Shown here one piece after another: positions 46,646 through 59,339 of a stretch of DNA of 64,000 nucleotides. Within the stretch, counting starts at the first letter, position 1. Each line of letters begins with the position of its first letter. The notes beneath the pieces are model-generated. The model was not told the origin of the DNA, searched no databases, and saw nothing but the letters and a program-made list of their open reading frames with translations. This DNA is from Ailanthus altissimus (taxonomy: Eukaryota > Streptophyta > Magnoliopsida > Sapindales > Simaroubaceae): the NCBI GenBank assembly GCA_946807835.1, contig OX327697.1:15758001-15822000 (forward strand), in the 5' to 3' direction. A program made the position numbers and the translations under genes.

Positions 46646-47940
46646 TTTATTCTGGAAAATAGTTGAGCTTGTATATTATACGATTTGAATGAATGCAAAT
46701 AAATGTTATATATTATCATATTTTTATCACCATGTTCATAAGATATACGCATCATATATTACTGTTTAAAACTCAACTAAGGATGTCACTCAGGTCAGAG
46801 ATTGACTCTCACACACGAGCAATTTCCTTTAACATTGAGATAACGAGTAAAGATGAGACATAATGTTAGGTTTATCACCTCAGATGAAATGAGATTAGGT
46901 TGTATATAAGTATACAACTGATTTGGATTACTCAAATCCAAATGACCTGTGAAAGCCAGATGTGAGTTCTCAATTATGATCTGCTGAATGCAAGAGATAG
47001 TGGGGAATGGATTCTTGCTTCTCCACTATGTGAGATCTCCAAGATATAATTTATCCTTATAATAGTACCCTTAGAACTTTTTCCTGCTATTTATGGTTTA
47101 TGCTTGGTGTTTGCTATCTTGGAATGTAACCTATGGTTACGGATGATTTGGTTTATGGAGCATATTTGGAAAAGCAGCTAAGCATGAATTATAAATTTTG
47201 AGTGAAAAAGGAAGACTTTTGTTCGATGTGTCTATTGACCGGCCAATTATGTCACCTGAGAGTAGTTTGACTTGATTATGGATACACAATAAGATGATAT
47301 AATTTGATATAAATTTTTAAGGGATTGAAAATGTAATTATGTCTTAAAAGGACAAGTTTAGGGTACTGTAAGTATTATTGATTAACATTTAATAATGTTA
47401 TTTTAAGGGTTGGATCTACAATATTATTTTTAACAAACGCACAGTAAAGCTCCTACAATGTAGGTTCACTTGCTAGGTCATACGACCCATTTACTAGTAT
47501 GAAAATAATATTTATATCTTGATTGTAGAGAATCTCACAATGGGGGTCGGACCCATCATGTGTGAGTGAGAGATGTTAGAATTTGGGTCGGGTTGCCCAT
47601 AACAGGTTTACCAGAATCCATTTATCAAATACCCCTCCTAATGGATATGTTACCATCGTAAAGGGCATGCCTTTAATCAAGATGTATGGTGTCTGTCTAG
47701 GGAGACACCTAAACTTTATAAATAGAGGGGGGTGTTTCAAGATTACAGAGAGATTTCATAGAAAAAAGATTCTTTACAAACATAGAAAAAAACATCAGTA
47801 AATTGAGTTGGGAACATTAATATAATTCCTAATGAATTATACTTGGCCTTGCTTCAATTCATCAAATTCATTGTGAAAACATCAAAAGGTATGTATATCT
47901 ATCGATGCTATATTTAGTTCCGCTGTGTTAACCAATAACA
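46646..47940 (+). repeat. Probable 3' LTR of the copia RNase H fragment
   Basis: Follows the pol end as a 3' LTR should and holds an LTR-like promoter: CTTTATAAATAGAGG near 47714, followed by transcribed-leader-like text. There is no second copy in the window to define its ends. The small frames are not genes. Confidence 0.45.
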
Positions 47941-47944
47941 AAAT

Positions 47945-48750
47945 ATATTTTTAATACCATTCTAAATAGCTAAATCTTGTCAATAAATTTACTACAAACG
48001 CTATGTCTTGTTTGGTAAATTTTTCTACATAAAGTAAAACATCAATTACATTGATATGTGGTACTTCTGGACCAAGCCTTTTTGCATCATCTTCGTTTAG
48101 ATGAAATGGATCATTTTTAGGATTAAAAGACTGAACAATCATATGGTAACCTAAAATGAGCTTTATTCATATTTCATCTTTTCAACATAGCTAGATTGAT
48201 GGATAAAGATCCTATTTAATTTATGCTCGATCTATAAGTTAAGATAATATTTTGTCTTCCTTAAATATATTATTTCAAATTCACTTTTTAAGTACTATAT
48301 AACCTTTAAGAGCTCTTCAGTAAACTCAATTAGATTTGCGTTATCTATATATACAACTACAATGACAAATCTAGAATTTGATTGCTTTATAAACACACAT
48401 GACATAATAAGTCATTAAGATATTATTCTTTTGTCAAGTATTCGGTTAATTGTACTACATATTCTCTGATTATTTTAGTCCATACAAAGGCCTATATATC
48501 ATGATTGAATTCTAGCTAAGGTCACATACTTTATGCATTTTAAATCCTCAAAGGATTTTCATATAAATATCTATTTTAAGTGATCTCTATAGTAAGCTAT
48601 CACTACATCCATAATAAGTATATCAAATTTTTAAGAAATTTCCAAGCTTATTAAAACTTTAAACATAATTGTGTCTATAACAATTTGCTCATCCTCCAGC
48701 AAAGAGAGAAATCTAAAACCTTAAAAAAAAAAAGAGGTTAGTTGATGTTT
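47945..48750 (-). pseudogene. Copia reverse transcriptase/RNase H junction fragment, minus
   Basis: The minus strand reads MIVQSFNPKNDPFHLNEDD and then GPEVPHINVIDVLLYVEKFT, KQDIAFVVNLLTRFS (48142 to 47951), the conserved link between copia reverse transcriptase and RNase H. Upstream on the minus strand a STYVEK-like block continues to about 48200. Truncated at both ends. Confidence 0.75.
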
Positions 48751-48759
48751 AACATTTGT

Positions 48760-51033
48760 CTAAAGATTACATATAGTCTACGACTCATGAAAAACTTTAA
48801 ATACTAAAAAAGTTGAATACTAATCCATACACTAGCTTACCGTATATATGTGATTTACTTGGTAAGTGTATGAGTCATTCACACTTAAATCAGTTTATAC
48901 ATATAATGATGCGAAAAATTTATCTCGAAAAGAATTTTTATTCACATTCATATGCTTGCTTTCATACCACTCTCCACTAATGTAGATGCATACATTATCA
49001 AAGGTTATATAGGTTTTTATTTTATTTGTAATGTATGGCTAAGGTGAAGGTAGAAAAAAATAGATATATTTAGGCTCATTTCACACTATAAACATATTCT
49101 TGTTTTTATATCATCCTTACCTTTTATCAATTTTTTCAAAGATCCTTCCAAACTTAATTCTTAACCTTTTATGTTCATTTTGCTGCCCTATCTTTTATTT
49201 CTATTTCTTCTCTTTTTTTATTTTGTATTTAAGCTAGGAGTATAGTAAACTTTATCCATTTTTCCATTTTTTTAATTCATTTTTTTGAATAAGTCATTAT
49301 ACATTCAAACTTAAGTTTTTACAACTTCTTATAATTAATCAAAACCTACAACCACTATTCATTCTACTGTTTCTTCACATAAGCTCAATTTTCCCTATAA
49401 CTCTCTAATAGATCATTATGCTTATGATGTTAAGGGGGTAATGAAGGAAAATATATTCAAAGGTTAAGGTATAGATGTTGTTAATAAAGAAAAATAGTCA
49501 TTAAGTTCAAAGAGGGTGTTTAGGGATAAAATATATAAAGGTAAGTTTAAAAGGTTCAAATGATCCAAACACGGCCTAAATTTATTTCTTTAATCACGTA
49601 TGACCTAAGATTTCACTTTCAGTGGTAATCAAATAAGTTCTAAAACATGTGAGACTTTATGTGTCATTGTTATGCATAAACTTTCTCTAAGTAGCAAACA
49701 AATTATATGATCCTAACTTAAGTGCTCAATGTGTTGAAGGAATCACAAATAATGCAAAAACTTAATCTAAGGATCAAAGATTACAATAATTATAATATTT
49801 ATCATTTTTTAAAAATTATATCAATCACAATTAAGTTCTTATTATTGAGTATTCAACATCATATCAAACTCAAAACTAACAAAAACTAAAAAAAAATCAA
49901 TATAAAAAACAAAAAATAGAAAAACAATAAGCAAAGTTGATAGAAAACAGTAATTTAACAAAGAGAAGTCCCCCCCACCCCCACCAAACTTAAGATTGAC
50001 ATTGTCCCCATTGAAAAGAGAAAATATGAGTAGAACACTTTCCTGAAAGTAGATGTGTGCTCACTTGTTCAGCATGTCAGATTGTAATCCTCGTTGTCAT
50101 CTTTGTTTGCAGTCTGTGGTGAAGGGTTAGATAAGTTGGTCTGACTTAGCACTGCGGCACTGAGATCTCAATGCTATGATGCTGAGACCTAGAAATTAAG
50201 GCTCTTTTTCTAACTTTTGGCACTTTAGGTCTAGCTTGGGGGCGATGCGGTGTTGAGGTTTTACTTTTGTGGGTGCTACGATGTTGACTTGCATTTTTTT
50301 TGAAACAAAATTACTAAATAACCAAAAAAATAAAACAATATTTACTTGGGTTGCCTCCCCAAAAGCTTTTAATGTAATGTTATCAGCTTGACTTCTTCTT
50401 TCTTCACAACAACTTATTCCCAATAGTGTTTCAACCTTTGCTTGTTCTCAGAGTTCTTATTATTGACTTCCACAGCTCTATAAGGAATTCAATAAGAGGA
50501 GGCCTTGACCATCTTGATTTTTCTTTCTCAGAATTTTTTTTAATTTTAACTAAAAGAATAAACCTCATTGGCTTGGATTGAATGGTTACTTTATACTTTT
50601 CTCATCATGCATCTTCTTCAACTTCTTTGAGTACAACTTTGCATTCTCATAAGCCTTAGAATGCAATTTATTCATTACATGTGTCTGTAAGAGGCGTGTA
50701 TCTCCAATTGTGTTCATCATTTTAATTCTGAAACACTAGGAAAAATTATTAAAAAATTATTGCTGATTAAGGTTCTTCTTTTAAAGTCTCTGGAAAAATG
50801 GTAGCATGCATTGTAAGGGCTCAAGTTGCTTTTCTATCATGCTTATTCTTTCTCATCTTGAGTTTTCTCTTTCTCATCTATCTTTAATTCATCTTTATGA
50901 GGATTCTCTTTTGATTAGAATTTTTCAACAACTGTAGGTAGCTCTTTTCTACTCCTCATATTGATTGCCTTGTAGTGTTCAATATTTTTCAACGAATTGA
51001 CTTCTGTGCTACTGGGAAATATTCCTTGAGGAC
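48760..51033 (-). pseudogene. Athila remnant, minus strand, distal part with internal deletion
   Basis: Read from 51033 downward: the end of gag (QGIFPSSTEVN, then KAINMRSRKE, the usual gag-protease linker), then a short piece of the protease lead-in near 50740, then directly the end of integrase (a KAYENAKLYSKKLKKMHDE block near 50650), then the post-integrase region with a decayed GC-rich patch near 50140-50280, and the 3' UTR with CCACCAAACTTAAG near 49980, the reverse of the conserved GTTTGGGGG block. Protease, reverse transcriptase, RNase H and most of integrase are deleted. The element's first part lies at 56892-57690, beyond a copia insertion. Confidence 0.8.
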
Positions 51034-53103
51034 TGTTAGGGTCGGTGCTTATGTGTCATCCCTGAAAGTATATATACTTGTGTATTTATACAAGTGTACA
51101 TTCTCATTAAATCGCTAATGCCCATTAATATAGTACCATGCAATGTAACGTACAGACATTGTACGATCTGATGGAGTTCATATCAGATCTAAAGAAGTTT
51201 AGATAAGGGCCTATAGTTATCCACATTGAGAGATATAAATGCTAAATGTTAGCACAGTTAAGTATTAGCTGGTTATAATACTCGACGAAGATCCAAGAGT
51301 TTAAACCTTGTCGGTAATGGGACATAAACCTGAGAATATACTAGTAACTCCATAGTTACAAGAGTTGCAATCGGGTGCTAGGAAATGCTAGTTACGCAAG
51401 TATGTTCTCAAATTATTGTTCCTGATCTATTTCTACCGATGCAGGTCTGTCGGTGGATACCTTTTTATATAGATCAACATATGTCATATCTATAAGGTAT
51501 AGATGGTCGTTCTTAGCTGACTGTGAGCTTGGAGCTCATATTGGCATATGGTTATCCAGTTCGGACTGGATATGGAACAAACTCACGAGGGCCTCTGATA
51601 TACACTCTATGTAAGCCGTCAACGGAGGCTCCTCTTGAGTTGAGTAGTATACGTGGTCCTTTGACTTGAGTGCCACGGTGGGCTTGTAAGTAATCCACCA
51701 TACTTTGGTTCCACACGTGTTACAAACCTTTCATGGTGTGACCGTTGGGTGTCTCCGGGTATGGTCTGATACTTATGGAGTCCGGTATGTACAGATATGG
51801 GATTCGTTAGCTCGCATAGAGAGTTTGATATCCAGATGCTTCGAGACTGTATCTCGAAAAGTCTTGTAGCCACAAGTATTAATCCCGAGAAAGAGTTCAG
51901 TCAGGGTGAAATAATATGGCAAAAGAGTTTGCACATATTATTCATTGAGATACTAGTCTGGAGATAAGATATGGATGAGCACTAGGAGATTTGACGGTGA
52001 TGATCTATATTCCCGCACATCCAGGAGATCATGACAGAAGGACTATACATATGCGTTATAACCTTAGCTTTCATGGTTCAATGTGCTAATTTATATATCT
52101 GTGATGTGTGCATGAGGCATTACTCACGGACTCATAGAATAGTTCCATTTGAAGAATCGGGCGTAGGACCTAAGGAGTCCCGCGATATGGAGTGTACTCA
52201 TTGTGCACTAGGGCAGCGTGCTGAATTAAATTGTTTATTCTAGTAATATTCAGCACTACTACGAGAATGCGTGCGTATCGGTATTTAAGTGTTAAATACA
52301 ATAATTAGTCAATAATTATTATGTACTAATTATATAATAACACGTGGCGTATTGTGGACTATCGGTTGAGTTTACCCAAGTGTGGGTTTGGTGAGACCCA
52401 CTAGAGGTAGACTTGGTAACTATTCATGAGGGGCAAAATAGTCATTTTATATTTTAATTATTTAATTGTTAAATAATCAAAATATCTCTCTTATTATATT
52501 ATATAATATATTTTTATATTATATTATTTTGTAATATTATATTATATATATATAAAGAGAGAGAGATTTGAAAAAGTGTTAAGTGTATGTATTTGTTAAC
52601 CAAGAGAAGAAAAATGGAAATAGAAAAGAAAGAAGAGAAATAGTGAGCCAAGAAGGAGAAGAAGAAAAAAAAAGGAAGAAAGGAAAGAATGAAATTGTTT
52701 TATTTTTCTCTAAGGTTCTAATTGAAGTAATTGTGAATTGCTTCAAATTTCATTTCCTATCCTTTTAGAGAAAAGGAAGAAAATACACACACCAACCATT
52801 TTGGGGATTAAGAGTTAATCCCATACTGGATATGGGGTTATTATTCTAGCTCACCAAGCCCACCGTGTTGGTGACTAAAACTACTAGCGAGTTGGTTTCC
52901 ATGCGAATTCTGAGGAAATACATGTATAACGTTACACGTTGATGTGTGTTCTCTACCCTATTAATATATTAATGCGATTAATATATTGTATTTATTGCTG
53001 TTTTCACGCTTCCGTTGCATTAAAATTTGTATATGATACATATTTAGGCAATAGACACAATACCACATGTATATACTCACATATCTTAGATCCGGCGACA
53101 ACA
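51034..53103 (+). repeat. 5' LTR of the deleted copia
   Basis: Begins TGTTAGGGTCGG and ends CGGCGACAACA. It holds an AT-rich core near 52480-52560 with a TATATATATAAAGAGAG run that may be its TATA box. Collinear with the copies at 2810-4420 (reversed), 54205-56891 and 59340-61436. Confidence 0.8.
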
Positions 53104-53104
53104 A

Positions 53105-53116
53105 TGGTATGAGAGC
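53105..53116 (+). promoter_or_regulatory. Degenerate initiator tRNA-Met primer site
   Basis: TGGTATGAGAGC, one base different from TGGTATCAGAGC, one base after the LTR end. Confidence 0.8.
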
Positions 53117-54204
53117 TATTTAGGATATATTTGAGTATTTTTTGAATGAATGGATGAAAAGGCCTAGTGTAAATGACGCATTTCAAGTGTTGAAACTAGT
53201 ATACCAAAAGGAAGCACGGGGCGCTGCAGTGCCAGTGGGCTAGGGGTTGACCTCCCAGTGCTATAATGATGACATTTGGCACCATGGCGGTGTACTATTC
53301 ACTTAAACAGTAGAACATGAACAATTTTTTACTGTTCACAGTTACAGTATTTTTGAACAGTATTTCAAAATTAATTTTGTATATGTAGATTTATGAGATG
53401 TAGTGATAAAAGTTATCAATCTATATTTTAAACTGGGGTTTATAAGATGGTGTGATAAAGAGTTATCGGTCTGCATTATAAACCATAATTAATTTTTCTA
53501 TGTTGGTAACTACAATGGGAGCCTTACTGGTAGGGGTTAGTTGTACTTATATAGAAAAATTAATTAATTGAGAATCATCCTTCCTAGGAGAATGAAGACC
53601 TAGAAACAAAAATTTCTCTTAATCAGATTGAAGAATATTATATTATGAGATAATATTTTATTATGATCTGTCTTATCAATACGGTGTTAGATGAGTCACG
53701 TCGGCCTTTTCCCAATATTACTATAGCGTGAGGGACTTGGTCAGTTGGGCTTGGACTATACTAGTTAAACATGAGATGAGGCAAATATAAGCGAAAGTAT
53801 TGCCCAATATTGCTACAGCGTGAGGGTAGTATCGGTAGCATATATTTGATCATTGACAAGTTAATCTGGAATACACTTACCCAATATTACTACAGCATGA
53901 GGATAAGGTGTATTTAGGATCAAGTGGTAAGAGTTGCATGAGATGCAATTGACAAATGTTGTCTATCTGTTTGGTTTACAAAGGCCAATATTGCTACAGT
54001 GTAAGACCCGAGTAAATTTCAATAGGATCTACTTCCCACTGTATAGTTTAAAAAGATTAAACTATCGTCTACCTATTTGAGAGATTACCGGGATTATGTA
54101 AAGTAGTGGGAGGGCGTTTTAAATAAAAAATATATAATTAGTATACACATGATTTAAAACGTTCTATTAGTGATTTAATGACCATTCTGCTTACATCTCC
54201 AGTT
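53117..54204 (+). repeat. Copia leader with repeated motif
   Basis: Collinear with 61457-62820. Contains a GC-rich patch near 53216-53290 and four spaced copies of a CCAATATTGCTACAGCGTGAGG-like motif starting near 53714, 53803, 53880 and 53979. Non-coding. Confidence 0.75.
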
Positions 54205-56891
54205 AGTTTGGCCTGTCAAGTTAGGACTGGATATAGGATAGACTCACGAGGCCTACGATAGACACCCTATATAAGCCATCAACGGAGGGTCTGATGCGAT
54301 ATTTCTATATCATAAATTAAGTGCAAGTATACACTATCGTATGCAAGTAATAAAGAGACTAAATAAGTCGGATGTCGAACCCACAGGGATAATTTCTTCT
54401 TTTTTAACCAATTACTAAAATTATATCTTCCTAATAATTATTCAGAAAAATAAAAATCCAAGAATGAATGTAGAAAATATAAAAGTAAAAACACAAAGCA
54501 ATGATATTTAAAGATAGCAACGTAGAGAAAACCTAGGATTAATATTATCCCTCAATATATTTCTAATGATTAATCATCTAATATTTAACTCACTTAGTCT
54601 TTATTATTGATCAAGACACTAATGTATTCACAAGTCTCTTCCAAGGTCATGCAAGTATACCTTAATTTACCAAATACCTATATTCCTATGGTACTTGTAA
54701 TAAATTAAGATTCATTAAGATTAGGTCTTATTGATCATACATGCCAATTAGGTATATTCCTATCCTAAATTGAAACTTGCATATGCAACATTGAATGTTA
54801 CTCTACAATCATGCATCAAATTACCTAGGTCTAAATATATTGATTCCTCTTCCGAGTTTATCAATAATATTACCAATTCATTCACCATATATTGGCCAGA
54901 TATATTGAAGCATTAAACACAAGTAATTTAAATAATAAATGACTAAGTTTATTAAATACTAAAAAATATGGCAATTTAAGTGCACATATTGAGTTCAAAT
55001 ATTAACCCTAGAGAATAAGTTAGCTCATGGCTACAAGAGAACAACAATAAAAATAAAAATAAAACATGATACAATTATTAGCAAACCGATATAGACGTCG
55101 AATTGCTCTTAATTGCGCTGCCTAAGAACTCTTGATGCCGAAGAACGTCTTGTATCTCTCTCTAAAGTTGCTTCAATTAAGCTCCTATTGCTCTCCAAGA
55201 CTCGTGCTCTGTATTCTTGGTGCTCTTGGGTCGTCTTGGATTGATTCTTGAAGGCTGGGAACGAGTGGCTTTTATATAGGGATTGATATGAGCTTGAAAA
55301 TCTCAATTCTCGTCGAACTAGGACTCGCACTACCGCTGGCGCGCTATGCATCTGTCGCTGGGGCGACGCGTGAAAAAGCTATTACCGCTGGAGCGATGGT
55401 ATTTTGGCGCTGGGGCGCTGTATGGAAACGGCTTCACCGCTGGCGCGGTATGTTGATAGCGCTGGGGCTATGGAGCGTCGCTGGCGCGGTGACTCTTCGG
55501 CGCTGGGGCGCTAGACGCGACTTAAGCAGGTCGCTTTTCTTATTTCGATCACTATTTCAACGCTGGGGCGATATTATTATGGCGCGGGGGCGCTGGACTC
55601 AAATTTTGGAAACTTTGCATTTTAGTCCCTGTTTTTGCTCCAATAATGCACATAAATTTCGTTCAAGTCCCTATAAATAACAATAATGCACATAAATAGC
55701 CATCTATTCTCATAAAATTATAAAATATCAATAATAAAAACATGAGAAAATATATGACAAATTTGCCCTTATCAGGGTCCTCTCCAGTTGAGTAGTATAC
55801 GTGATCCTTTGACCTGATTGCCACGGTGGGCTTGTAAGTAATCCACCATACTTTGGTTCCATACGTGTTACAGACCTTTCATGGTGTGACTGCTAGGTGT
55901 CGCTGGGTATGGTCCGATGCTTATGGAGTTTGGTATATATAGATATAGGATCCGTTAGCTCACATAATGAGTTTGATAACCAGACACTTCGAGACTGTAT
56001 CTCAAAAAGTCTTGTGGCCACAAGCATTAATCCTAGGAAAGAGTTCCGTCAGGGTGGAACAATATGGCAAAAGAGTTTGCACACATTGTTTATTGAGATA
56101 CTAGTCTGGAGATAAGATATAGATGAGCACTAGGAGATTTGACGGCGATGATCTATATTTTTGCATATCCAGGATATCATGACGGAAGGACTATACATAT
56201 ACGTTGTAACCTCAGCTTGCATGGTTCAACGCGTTGATTTGTATATGCATGACGTGTGCATAGGGCATTACTCACGGACTCATAGAATAGTTTTATTTGA
56301 CGAATCGGGTATAAGATCTAGGGAGTCCCGCGATATAGAGTGTACTCTTTGTGCATTGGGGCAGTGGGGCAGATTAAAGTGTTTAATCCAACAATATTCA
56401 GCACTACTATAGGAATGCGTGCGTATTTGCATTTAAGTGTTAAATACAGCAATTAGTCAATAATTATTATGTACTAATTGTATAATGACATGTGGCGCAT
56501 TGTGGACCCTCGGTTGATTTTACTCAAGTGTGGGTTTGGTGGGACCCACTAGGGGTAGACTACGACATGGGCTGCTATTTTGGGAATTAAGAGTTAATCC
56601 CATGCTAGATATGGGGCTGCTATTCTAGCTCACCAAGCCTACGGTGTTGGTGACTAAAACTACCAGCGAGTTGGTCTCCATGCAGATTCTGAGGAAATAC
56701 ATGTATAACGTTACACGTTGAGGTGTGTTCTCTACCCTATTAATATATTAGTGCGATTAATATATTTTATTTATTGTATTTATTGCTGTTTTCACGCTTT
56801 CGTCACATTAAAATTCGTATATGATATATATTTGGGTAATGGACACAACATCACATGTATACACCCACGTGTCTTAGATCCGGCAACAACA
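54205..56891 (+). repeat. Partial 3' LTR of the deleted copia, split by a solo LTR
   Basis: The part before 54291 and the part after 55775 together match about 51545-53103. The first 500 bp or so of the LTR are missing because the deletion that removed the pol region reached into it. Ends CGGCAACAACA. Confidence 0.8.
54292..55774 (-). mobile_element. Athila-type solo LTR
   Basis: 1483 bp with TG..CA ends, flanked by perfect GGGTC duplications (54287-54291 and 55775-55779), and no internal element. Reversed, it begins TGATAAGGGC and ends with the block ATCCCTGTGGGTTCGACAT, then TATTACTTGCATACGATAGTG and CATCA, the same order as the 3' end of the Athila LTR at 41850-41928. It carries a dense CGCTGG/GCGC cluster at 55324-55605 in which CpGs are kept. 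The open frames across that cluster (55109-55351, 55288-55680) are not considered genes. Confidence 0.88.
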
Positions 56892-57690
56892 AGGATGACT
56901 GTAAATAGTATTTGCTAGTTGTCCCACTTGAGTCCATAAAATTTATAGATAAGCATCTTGCCTTTGTAGGAGAGTTGCTTAACTCTATAGAAAAGCGTCT
57001 TAACATTGTGATAAAACATTTGTCTATCACATTTATTGGATGAACATCTCTTCTAAAGTTGACTTCCTTTCTTTCTTGAGGCTATAGTTAGGAAGGAAAT
57101 TCAACAGGATTTATATACTGTAATGATTGACCTTGATTATTGCCCATGTGAAGTTAGGATGATTCCTCCATCCTGATTGTAGAGTTTTGAGTTGGGGTTA
57201 TTCTAATGCTTGTTAAGATTTTCCTTATATTAAGTTGGTTTTAGGCATTAGCCATTTACATGGTTGTCTACACAGAATTCACAAGTAATAATTTATCTCT
57301 TCAAAGTATTTACTTTGATCGCGTCAAATTTTTTTTATAGTAATTTAACTTATATAGCTAACAAAGTAAGTTCCTCTACATTATGAATACATGCGACTTT
57401 CCTTGGGGCTACTATATCAGATAGCCATTGATAGCTGTTGGCTATCTTCTCTAATAGGTCATAAGCCTCATAAGTAGATTTTCTCATCAAACCACCTCTT
57501 ACTGCATCATCAACAATTGTTCATAAATGTCCCATCAATTTATTGTAAAGGTTTGAACGAACTTCCACTTTGATACTTCATGCCGTGGATACTTTCTTAG
57601 TATATCTTTGAATCTTTTCTAAGCTTTATAAAGGGACTTCAAGTCATACTACACAAATGAGGTGATATATGTGAGTGTTAATAAACCTAG
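56892..57690 (-). pseudogene. Athila gag remnant, minus strand, proximal part
   Basis: From 57690 downward: a SLYKA*KRFKDILRKYPRHE block, a FVQTF block, then ANSYQW-like text near 57440, then SKLYNQ/GWRNHPNFTW-like text near 57160, then VNFRRDVHPIN-like text, and a GQLANTIY block that runs into the copia insertion at 56892. The order matches gag of the complete Athila element (32640-33350). Stops and frameshifts occur. Truncated near 57690. Confidence 0.78.
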
Positions 57691-59339
57691 GCTGCATTCA
57701 TGTGGGTTTAGGTTTATCATTCAAATTCACATATATATCACATATTTATAAGCACAACGGATGAGTGGAATACTAATTTTCTAATGATAAATACAATTAA
57801 GTTTTACATGTATCTCATAAATATAAATTATAAAGGGACTAAGAATGCATTACCTTGGCAAGCCTTTGGATTTGTGTCAAACTGGAGAACCACGATTAAG
57901 TTACCCGTTCATAATTTTAGTTTTACAACACGGTGGGCTTGGAAAGTCTATAATGGCAGCCTCTTTTTCTAGCAATGGATTCAACACTTGAACCCTAGTT
58001 TAACTCTTAAAGATATGCTTAACTCTTAGGCTTTTGGACTACTACAAGTTATTAATTGTTTTTGTTCAAGTTTAACATTTTCAACACTTGAACAAAAGTC
58101 TCTCTTTTTCTTTCTTGCCGTGTCTTGCTCTCTCTACAAAATGAGTAACTTTTGCTCCTTATATTTGTTGCTTCATTTTTCTTCTTAGTAGACAAAACAT
58201 AGCCTACCATACATGGCACACACCACTCATTCATAGAGTATTATTTTATCACTTGCTTACAATAAATAAATGATGCATTTGGCCAAAAATTGTGACTAAA
58301 TTGATGAAACAATTTCACATCTTTTACAAGCCACTGAAAATATATGAGACATGAAAATTATAACCTTTGAATTATAGAAAATAAAATAGATAAGAGTTTA
58401 AGCACAACCAAATTTATAAACATTGTAGCTCTTGACAATGAATCAAAGCATAGAAGTAGATTTATTACACATAAAAGTTTATCTCTTAGCCTTGCCAAGA
58501 ACCCTAGTTTAGATTACAGTGCATGTTAATGAGAAGAAAATAAGAGAGAATTATCTAATGTTGAAAAAGTCCTAAGAGTGTCCTTATATATGCAATGAAT
58601 GGAAATGTGTTAAGTGTGACATCAATCTTCAATAATTTAGGCCAATAACTCGTTCACCCACTTACAGCACTTTTTTTTGATAATGTAAATGAGTGATATA
58701 GCTTTTTTGGCCAACATGAAAGTTGTATCATTTGGTCTCTTCTTTGTATAGGTACCAGGTTCATGTCAATTGGATGTGTATTCTATGAGATATGGGCAAA
58801 CTTCCAAAGATACGTCAGAATTAGCCCAACAACCCTTTTACCCACTTACAAGATAATTTGATCCCTGCTAACGGCTGATTTGGACTTTACCATAAACATA
58901 AGAGTTATTGATAATTAAGTTATTATTTCACATCTTTAAGAATTATACCAATTGGGTATGTACTTTGTGAGATATGGTCAAAATACGTTAGTTGGGTCAA
59001 GCTAAGCGAAAGTTGTAGCCCGATTCTATTGTATCTCAATTTTTGGCCCATAACATGTTAGATTTGGCTTTTCCACTGTTCTTCAAGTTTGTGTAAGATT
59101 GATTCATGTTACTCCAGATTCAATAATTTCTTCATTTTGATTTCTACATTGAGAGTTATATCTATTTTACATAAACTTGTGTAAATAACATTCATTAATC
59201 ACAATTTAAGGAGAACACTTTATTTCAAGCTAAAAGTACAAAAATGTTAAAATTAGTGACATTAAATAGTCACTGAATCTCTTAATAAATATGAATTTTC
59301 ATGTGTTCATCAATTAGCAAAACTGAGGGTTATAATTTC
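57691..59339. other. Unassigned AT-rich region with a diverged internal repeat
   Basis: I find no coding sequence of a known family. Between about 58640 and 59000 two diverged copies of a unit of about 180 bp occur: a CCCACTTACA block and a CAATTGG..TATG..GAGATATGG block appear twice, near 58766 and 58948. This is likely part of an unrecognised LTR or leader. Confidence 0.45.

Larger units (their letters stand above)
51034..56891 (+). mobile_element. Deleted copia element inside the minus Athila remnant
   Basis: A 2070-bp 5' LTR (51034-53103), a degenerate iMet primer site, a 1.1-kb leader and a partial 3' LTR (about 54205-56891) with no gag or pol between. It is flanked by AGGAC (51029-51033) and AGGAT (56892-56896), a 5-bp duplication with one change. 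The Athila gag frame continues across the site once the insert and one duplication copy are removed. The family is also present at 2810-4420 and 59340-63990. Gag style suggests the Angela-like branch of copia, which is inference. Confidence 0.85.

Noticed and set aside
53714..54020. The spaced motif in the copia leader as a CRISPR-like array
   Set aside because: The units are diverged, the spacing is uneven, and it is part of a plant retroelement leader present in two copies.
55109..55680. Open frames of 80 and 130 aa in the solo LTR
   Set aside because: They cover the CGCTGG cluster and lie inside a well-defined solo LTR with target duplications.
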